From Streptomyces sp. NBC_01264 (GTDB lineage: Bacteria > Actinomycetota > Actinomycetes > Streptomycetales > Streptomycetaceae), in the NCBI RefSeq assembly GCF_026340675.1, contig NZ_JAPEOX010000001.1:3286001-3350000 (forward strand): a DNA stretch of 64,000 bases, given 5' to 3'. Numbering within the stretch: position 1 is the first letter of the stretch; every line of letters starts with the position of its first letter. Made by a program: the position numbers and the translations under genes. Under the pieces are notes generated by a model. The model made no database searches, was not told where the DNA came from, and saw nothing but the letters and a program-made list of their open reading frames with translations. Below are positions 60,047 to 64,000 of this stretch, in pieces.

Positions 60047-60505
60047 ATGACCCTCAACATCAGCGGGATCCTCGACGGAGTCGTCTCCCACGCCATGGCC
60101 TCCGGTCACTTCGAGCAGGTCAATGGCCACGAACCGGCAAACGCACCGGGCCTCGGACTGACTGCCGCCGTGTGGACGGAAACGGTTCAGGCGATTGGGA
60201 GGGTCTCCGGTCTGTCCTCGACCAGCGCGCTCCTGGCCTTCAACGTGCGCCTCTACACGCCCGTCCAGGCCGAGCCGGCAGATGCCATCGATCCCAACCT
60301 GATCACGGCCGTAGATGACCTGTGCGCGGCCTACATCGGTGACTTCACGCTCGACGGCCTCATTCGGCAGGTCGACATCTTCGGCGCCCACAGTCCGGGG
60401 CTCCTCGTCCGCGCCGGCTACATCCAGCAGTCCGGTGCGATCTTCCGGGTGATGACGATCACCCTGCCCGTCATCGTCAACGACCTTTGGGAGCAGGTGG
60501 CATGA
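60047..60505 (+). CDS. Tail terminator-like protein
   Basis: 152 residues from ATG 60047. An alpha/beta protein (ISGILDGVVSHAMASGHFEQVN ... FNVRLYTPVQAEPADAIDPNLITAVDDLCAAYIGDFTLDGLIRQVDIFG ... FRVMTITLPVIVNDLWEQ). Size and position between the neck and tail-tube genes fit tail-terminator proteins of lambda-like phages. Confidence 0.65.
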   Translation: MTLNISGILDGVVSHAMASGHFEQVNGHEPANAPGLGLTAAVWTETVQAIGRVSGLSSTSALLAFNVRLYTPVQAEPADAIDPNLITAVDDLCAAYIGDFTLDGLIRQVDIFGAHSPGLLVRAGYIQQSGAIFRVMTITLPVIVNDLWEQVA

Positions 60506-61248
60506 GCAAGCAAAGCGGCCTGGGTGACAACCTGTACATCGCGGGCTACGACGTGTCCGGCGACATCGGCGCCATCAACAGCATCGGAGGCGGGCCCACC
60601 CTCCTCGACGTGACCGGCATCGACAAGCTGGCATTCGAGCGGATCGGTGGCGTCCGAGACGGCCGTATCGACTACACCGCCTTCTTCAACCCGGCGGTCG
60701 GCCGGGCCCACGCGCGACTGTCAACGCTTCCCACGGCCGATGTGATCCTCAGCGTCTACCGCGGTACCGCCCTTGGTGGAGCCTCCGCGAACCTGGTAGC
60801 CAAGCAGCTCAACTACGACGGCACTCGCGCCGACGACGGAGCATTCAACTTCGCCGGCCAGAACCAGGGCAACGGCTACGGCCTCGAGTGGGGCACGAAC
60901 CTCACTGCTGGGAAGCGGACCGACACCACCGCCACGAACGGCAGCAGCGTCGACTTCGGCACCGGCTCGACGGCCTTCGGCCTTCAGGCCTACCTGCACG
61001 TCTTCAGCTTCACCGGCACCAGCGTCACGGTAAAGCTCCAGGAGTCCAGCGACGACGGGGTGGGTGACGCCTTCGCCGACGTGACCGGCGGCGCCTTCAC
61101 CGCGGCCAGCGGGATCACCAGCCAGCGGATCGCCACCTCGTCCAGCCAGACCGTCGAGCGCTACCTCCGTGTCGTGACCACCGGCACCTTCACCAACGCG
61201 ATCTTCGCCGTATCCGTCAACCGCAACGAAGTCGCCACGAGCTTCTAG
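60502..61248 (+). CDS. Major tail tube protein, copy 1 (long)
   Basis: 248 residues from ATG 60502 (ATGA overlap). GDNLYIAGYDVSGDIGAINSIGGGPTLLDVTGIDKLAFERIGGVRDGRIDYTAFFN is the N-terminal part shared with the gene at 62085. The rest is beta-rich (YLHVFSFTGTSVTVKLQESSDDG ... VERYLRVVTTGTFTNAIFAVSVNRN), including an Ig-like add-on. It forms the tail tube. Confidence 0.75.
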   Translation: MSKQSGLGDNLYIAGYDVSGDIGAINSIGGGPTLLDVTGIDKLAFERIGGVRDGRIDYTAFFNPAVGRAHARLSTLPTADVILSVYRGTALGGASANLVAKQLNYDGTRADDGAFNFAGQNQGNGYGLEWGTNLTAGKRTDTTATNGSSVDFGTGSTAFGLQAYLHVFSFTGTSVTVKLQESSDDGVGDAFADVTGGAFTAASGITSQRIATSSSQTVERYLRVVTTGTFTNAIFAVSVNRNEVATSF

Positions 61249-61256
61249 GAGGTGCC

Positions 61257-61691
61257 ATGCAAGCCATCAACCGGATCCCGCCGCTGCACGCCGTACAGGC
61301 CTACCAGACGTACAGCATCGTGCAGATCTCCGACGTCCTCGTCCGCGCTGCCTGCCGGCAGGTCGGCTGCACTGCGTGGCTGTCCGGCTGGGAGTCGACC
61401 GTCGACGAGGGCACGCCGCTCGGCCGCCAGCAGGCCGCGTACATCCGCACCCAGTCGGGCCGGACGTTCCGTGAGCTGCGGAACGCCGGCGGCCTGACGG
61501 TCTTCCGGTTCGACTCCGGGCAGCGCTGCTTCGCCGAGCACAAGACCAACCCGGAGGCCTACGCCGTCCGGGATGGCGACTGGCGAGGCAACCCCACCGG
61601 GCGAGTCCGTCAGCACCAGCGGCCCGCCGACTGGGTCGAGGACATGTCGGAGACCCTCGCCACCGTTGCCCAGGATCGGAAGCGCGGATGA
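61257..61691 (+). CDS. Hypothetical tail-module protein
   Basis: 144 residues from ATG 61257 (AGGAGGTGCC upstream). ACRQVGCTAWLSGWESTVDEGTPLGRQQAAYIRTQSGRTFRELRNAGGLTVFRFDSGQRCFAEHKTNPEAY: compact alpha/beta with two or three Cys. This type occurs between tail-tube genes in Streptomyces phages. No function assigned. Confidence 0.55.
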   Translation: MQAINRIPPLHAVQAYQTYSIVQISDVLVRAACRQVGCTAWLSGWESTVDEGTPLGRQQAAYIRTQSGRTFRELRNAGGLTVFRFDSGQRCFAEHKTNPEAYAVRDGDWRGNPTGRVRQHQRPADWVEDMSETLATVAQDRKRG

Positions 61692-62056
61692 AGCACTGGC
61701 AGCTGTGGATCGATGGGCTGGATTACACGGACGACTGCGACGTGCTCGATGTGAGCACTCCGCGGCTGGTGTACGAGGTGCCGCACGACCGACGCTGGAC
61801 AACGAGGGTGCTGGGCCCTCAGGGCTTCACCATCGTGCTGACCAACCCGAGCGAGCGGTTGCGCAAGTTGGTGGACGACGGCGTGATCGTGCACGACGTC
61901 AAGGTCACTGTGTCGGGCCACTCGCTGTCGAACCCCACTCAGTTCCACATGGAGTGGGTCGAGCGCAGCCAAGTCCGCAAGATGTTCGGCTGCCTCGCCT
62001 CCAACGCGGACAGCGAGGCCAAGTGGGCCGACGAGTCGCAGCTCACGGACGCGTAA
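61688..62056 (+). CDS. Hypothetical tail-module protein
   Basis: 122 residues, ATGA overlap. MKHWQLWIDGLDYTDDCDVLDVSTPRLVYEVPHDRRWTTRVLGPQGFTIVLTNPSERLRKLVDDGV ... LSNPTQFHMEWVERS: a beta-sandwich outline that may be a tail-tube-associated protein. No firm family. Confidence 0.5.
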   Translation: MKHWQLWIDGLDYTDDCDVLDVSTPRLVYEVPHDRRWTTRVLGPQGFTIVLTNPSERLRKLVDDGVIVHDVKVTVSGHSLSNPTQFHMEWVERSQVRKMFGCLASNADSEAKWADESQLTDA

Positions 62057-62084
62057 TAGAAATTCGGACAGAAAGGCGTAAATC

Positions 62085-62492
62085 ATGGCGAAAGAGTCAG
62101 GCATCGGGTGGTCGACTTGCTCGGTAGACGATGCATCGGGCACCCCGCAGGCGATCAAGAACGACATCACCAACCTGCAGTTCGCGACCCCGCGAGCTGT
62201 TCAGGACATCACGGGCATCGACAAGAGCGCGATGGAGCGGCTGCTCCTCCTCGCCGACTTCTCAATCACCCTCAACGGCGTCTTCAACGACGCCGCGAAC
62301 ATGAGCCACGCCGTCTTCAAGACGGTGCCGTCCACCAGCGTCGCCCGCACCGTGAGCCTCGCCGTGTCCGGTCAGACGCTCGCTAACGAGTGCCTTTTCA
62401 CGGACTACCCGCTGTCCCGCTCGGACTCCGGCGAGTTGACCTTTGCCGTGCCTGGCGTGCTCTCAGACGGCGCCGTCCCGACCTGGAGCTAA
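62085..62492 (+). CDS. Major tail tube protein, copy 2 (short)
   Basis: 135 residues from ATG 62085. FATPRAVQDITGIDKSAMERLLLLADFSITLNGVFNDAANMSH parallels LLDVTGIDKLAFERIGGVRDGRIDYTAFFNPAVGRAH of the first tube gene. The ending PLSRSDSGELTFAVPGVLSDGAVPTWS is typical of tube proteins. The phage therefore carries two related tube-type proteins. Confidence 0.7.
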   Translation: MAKESGIGWSTCSVDDASGTPQAIKNDITNLQFATPRAVQDITGIDKSAMERLLLLADFSITLNGVFNDAANMSHAVFKTVPSTSVARTVSLAVSGQTLANECLFTDYPLSRSDSGELTFAVPGVLSDGAVPTWS

Positions 62493-62523
62493 GGCCGCTT
62501 CCACTACTGCAAGGGGGCTCACC

Positions 62524-62925
62524 ATGGGCTACAAGCCGAAGCGCAAGATCTACAACCTCGACTTCGCAGGGACCGACCACGAGGGCCTGCAGGTGTCTAT
62601 CCGAGGGCTCAACACGGGCCAGTACATGGACCTGTTCGAAGCGAAGGCCGAGGCGGAGGCCGGAGGCGAGACCAACAACCTGCTCACCATCATGGCAAGC
62701 CGACTGGTGTCCTGGAACGTTGAGGATGACGACGACCAGCTCGTTCCGCCCACCCTCGACGGCATCAAGACGCAGGATTTGGATCTCAACCTGGCGATCG
62801 TCAACGCCTGGACGACTGCGATGGCTGGGGTTCCGGCCCCTTTGGAGCAGCCCTCGACCTCTGGCGGGTCATCCCTGGAGGCGTCGATTCCGATGGAAGT
62901 CCTGTCGCAGAGCCTGGCCAGCTGA
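62524..62925 (+). CDS. Tail assembly chaperone, short form (G-like)
   Basis: 133 residues from ATG 62524 (GCAAGGGGG upstream). YKPKRKIYNLDFAGTDHEGLQVSIRGLNTGQYMDLFEAKAEAEAG and the following helices match the first tail chaperone of siphoviruses. It contains the slippery heptamer at 62838-62844 from which the longer form is made. It acts on the tape measure during tail assembly. Confidence 0.8.
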   Translation: MGYKPKRKIYNLDFAGTDHEGLQVSIRGLNTGQYMDLFEAKAEAEAGGETNNLLTIMASRLVSWNVEDDDDQLVPPTLDGIKTQDLDLNLAIVNAWTTAMAGVPAPLEQPSTSGGSSLEASIPMEVLSQSLAS

Positions 62926-63065
62926 CTCGGGCCCGTCTGGTCCTGAGCCTGTGTTCGCGCTTCGGCTGCCTGCCGAGCGTGCTGTACGAGGAGCCTGTCG
63001 AGCTCCTCCAACTCCTGATGATCGAAAAGCGTGGGACGCCGGAAGGAGGCGACGATGGGCAATGA
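62524..63065 (+). CDS. Tail assembly chaperone, -1 frameshift long form (GT-like)
   Basis: Same start as the short form. At CCCTTTG (62838-62844) a -1 slip moves reading so that the next codon begins at 62844 (that base is read twice). Translation then continues to TGA 63063, giving about 180 residues. The T-like part reads GAALDLWRVIPGGVDSDG ... LTRARLVLSLCSRFGCLPSVLYEEPVELLQLLMIEKRG. The -1 frame is open throughout and overlaps the tape-measure start by 11 bp, which fits the lambda G/GT scheme. Confidence 0.8.
62838..62844 (+). promoter_or_regulatory. Programmed -1 frameshift site CCCTTTG
   Basis: In the zero frame the codons are GCC CCT TTG, so the heptamer has the X XXY YYZ form. After slipping, CCT re-pairs on CCC and TTG on TTT. 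It lies about 80 bp before the short-form stop. Confidence 0.8.
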
Positions 63066-64000
63066 CATCGAGATCAATGTCCGTGTCTCCAACCAGACGG
63101 CCGGCGGCCTCGCAGGTGTCAACGCTTCCATGGCACAGTTGAAGTCTCGGGCTCGCGAGGCGAGTACGGCTGTCACTGCGTTGAGAGCATCCCTGGCCGG
63201 GGTTGCCAGTCTGGATGTGGATCTCCACGACAACACGGCTTCTGGTGTGGCTGCGATCGAGAGCGCGATTTCGGCGCTTCGGGCTGAGAGCCCAGTCCGT
63301 ATTGAGGCCGAGTTCACGGGCGACGCGGCGGAGATCGCCTCGACTGCTCAGGCTGTCCGGAACCTGCGAACCAACGCGGGCAGCGCGAGCACGGCGTTGA
63401 CGAACTTGTCGGCGAGAGCGTCGGCAGCCGCTGCCGCCCTAACCGTCCTCAAGTCGGCAGCGCAGGAAGCGTCGAACGCACTGCGAACCCTCCGCGGCCG
63501 GGCGGCGGCCACCGCGACCGCCATGCAAGACCTCCGGAACCATTCGTTCGCCGCCGGCAACTCACTCCGGACGATGTCGACCCGGGCGAACAGCGCTAAC
63601 GGACGTATGGAGACGCTTGGGACCCGCACTGTCGCGCTGGCCACCAGCATGGACGGCTTGAACGGGAGCCTGCGCCGCGTAGGCGGCAGCATGACAGGCC
63701 TCCGCGGCGGGATGGGTTCGTTGAGCTCGGCGTCTGGTAGCGCCGCCGACGGGTCGAGGAACCTGATGATGGCGGCAATCGCTCTCGCTCCCGCCCTGGT
63801 CCCCGTTGCTGCGGCTGTGGCCCCTCTGGTGCCGGCCTTTGCCGCAGTTGGTGTTGCCGCTGCAGCCTTTGGTGCCGTGCTGATTCCACAAATCATGTCT
63901 CTCGGCGATCTGAGCAAGGCGCATGAGAAGTACAAGGAGGCGGTGGAGGACAGCGGGCGCGCGTCAGTTCAGGCCGGTGAGGCGGAGAAGGCGTGGCTGA
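63055..64000 (+). CDS. Tape measure protein, 5' part (continues past the window)
   Basis: ATG 63055 with GGAAGGAGG upstream. The frame stays open to the window end (315 codons visible). IEINVRVSNQTAGGLAGVNASMAQLKSRAREASTAV, long Ala/Ser/Thr helical stretches and a hydrophobic block (MMAAIALAPALVPVAAAVAPLVPAFAAVGVAAAAFGAVLIPQIM) are typical of siphovirus tape measures. It sets tail length and passes into the host membrane on ejection. Confidence 0.88.
   Translation, partial: MGNDIEINVRVSNQTAGGLAGVNASMAQLKSRAREASTAVTALRASLAGVASLDVDLHDNTASGVAAIESAISALRAESPVRIEAEFTGDAAEIASTAQAVRNLRTNAGSASTALTNLSARASAAAAALTVLKSAAQEASNALRTLRGRAAATATAMQDLRNHSFAAGNSLRTMSTRANSANGRMETLGTRTVALATSMDGLNGSLRRVGGSMTGLRGGMGSLSSASGSAADGSRNLMMAAIALAPALVPVAAAVAPLVPAFAAVGVAAAAFGAVLIPQIMSLGDLSKAHEKYKEAVEDSGRASVQAGEAEKAWL

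Larger units (their letters stand above)
23280..64000. mobile_element. Prophage (siphovirus type), left ~40.7 kb
   Basis: The boundaries rest on the tRNA fragment at the left, an adjacent integrase, a repressor/early/replication region, and then a terminase-portal-protease-capsid-connector-tail order continuing off the right edge. No remnant or frameshifted structural genes were noticed, so the phage genome looks intact as far as visible. Confidence 0.95.

Overview
The window is high-GC actinobacterial DNA, almost certainly Streptomyces. The evidence is third-position G/C bias, frequent GTG starts, GTGA/ATGA gene overlaps, the short intergenic repeat with core GGTCCGGGGCGCAGCCCC, and families typical of that genus (GT87-PAP2 fusion, DUF2277, CYP125/FadA5 pair). 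It has two parts that meet at a tRNA gene fragment near 23,280.

Bases 1-23,279 are chromosome. In order they carry: the 3' end of an ECF-type ABC ATPase and its membrane partner; a small secreted transglycosylase-like protein; a divergent steroid thiolase (fadA5-like) / P450 (CYP125-like) pair with KstR-like dyads between them; a GT87-PAP2 fusion; an ABM monooxygenase; a SnoaL-like protein; a GNAT; a 14-TM exporter with a C-terminal winged-helix region; a repeat-rich membrane protein with a peptidoglycan-binding domain; a HAD phosphatase; a VOC protein; a secreted HNH-type nuclease; a PhoD phosphatase; a DedA protein; a secreted membrane-anchored protein; a universal stress protein; and DUF2277. 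Several perfect hairpin terminators separate them. Five gene-poor stretches longer than 300 bp (2084-2416, 6134-6450, 15140-15603, 16057-16701, 19966-21120) are described separately.

Bases 23,280-64,000 are the left ~40.7 kb of a prophage, integrated in the 3' half of what reads as tRNA-Val(TAC). The right end lies beyond the window. Layout: tyrosine integrase (leftward) with non-canonical catalytic residues; XRE repressor divergent from a small HTH gene across an operator region; a rightward early operon of tiny overlapping genes with a Rad52-type annealing protein, HTH proteins, a ParB-like protein and a lambda-O-like replication protein that contains five tandem 11-bp iterons inside its coding sequence; a long array of small zinc-ribbon/DUF genes; an FtsK/TraB-like translocase with a DUF2637-like membrane partner; a leftward DUF6221 cluster; then terminase, portal, ClpP-type protease, HK97 capsid, a beta-helix protein, connectors, two related tail-tube proteins, a tail-assembly chaperone with a -1 frameshift (CCCTTTG), and the start of the tape-measure gene. 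This is a siphovirus morphogenesis order.

The most unusual signals are all DNA- or RNA-level. (1) A head-to-head array of ten 11-bp-spaced repeats with core CCCGGC spans the stop codon of the FtsK/TraB-like gene and resembles the TraB recognition repeats of Streptomyces conjugative plasmids. (2) Three hairpins share an identical 8-nt loop GGTGACAC but have different stems, upstream of the small-gene block that leads to the translocase. (3) 11-bp iterons lie inside the replication gene. Together they suggest a phage that has absorbed or evolved a conjugation-type DNA-translocation module. That interpretation is inference. The repeats themselves are directly visible.
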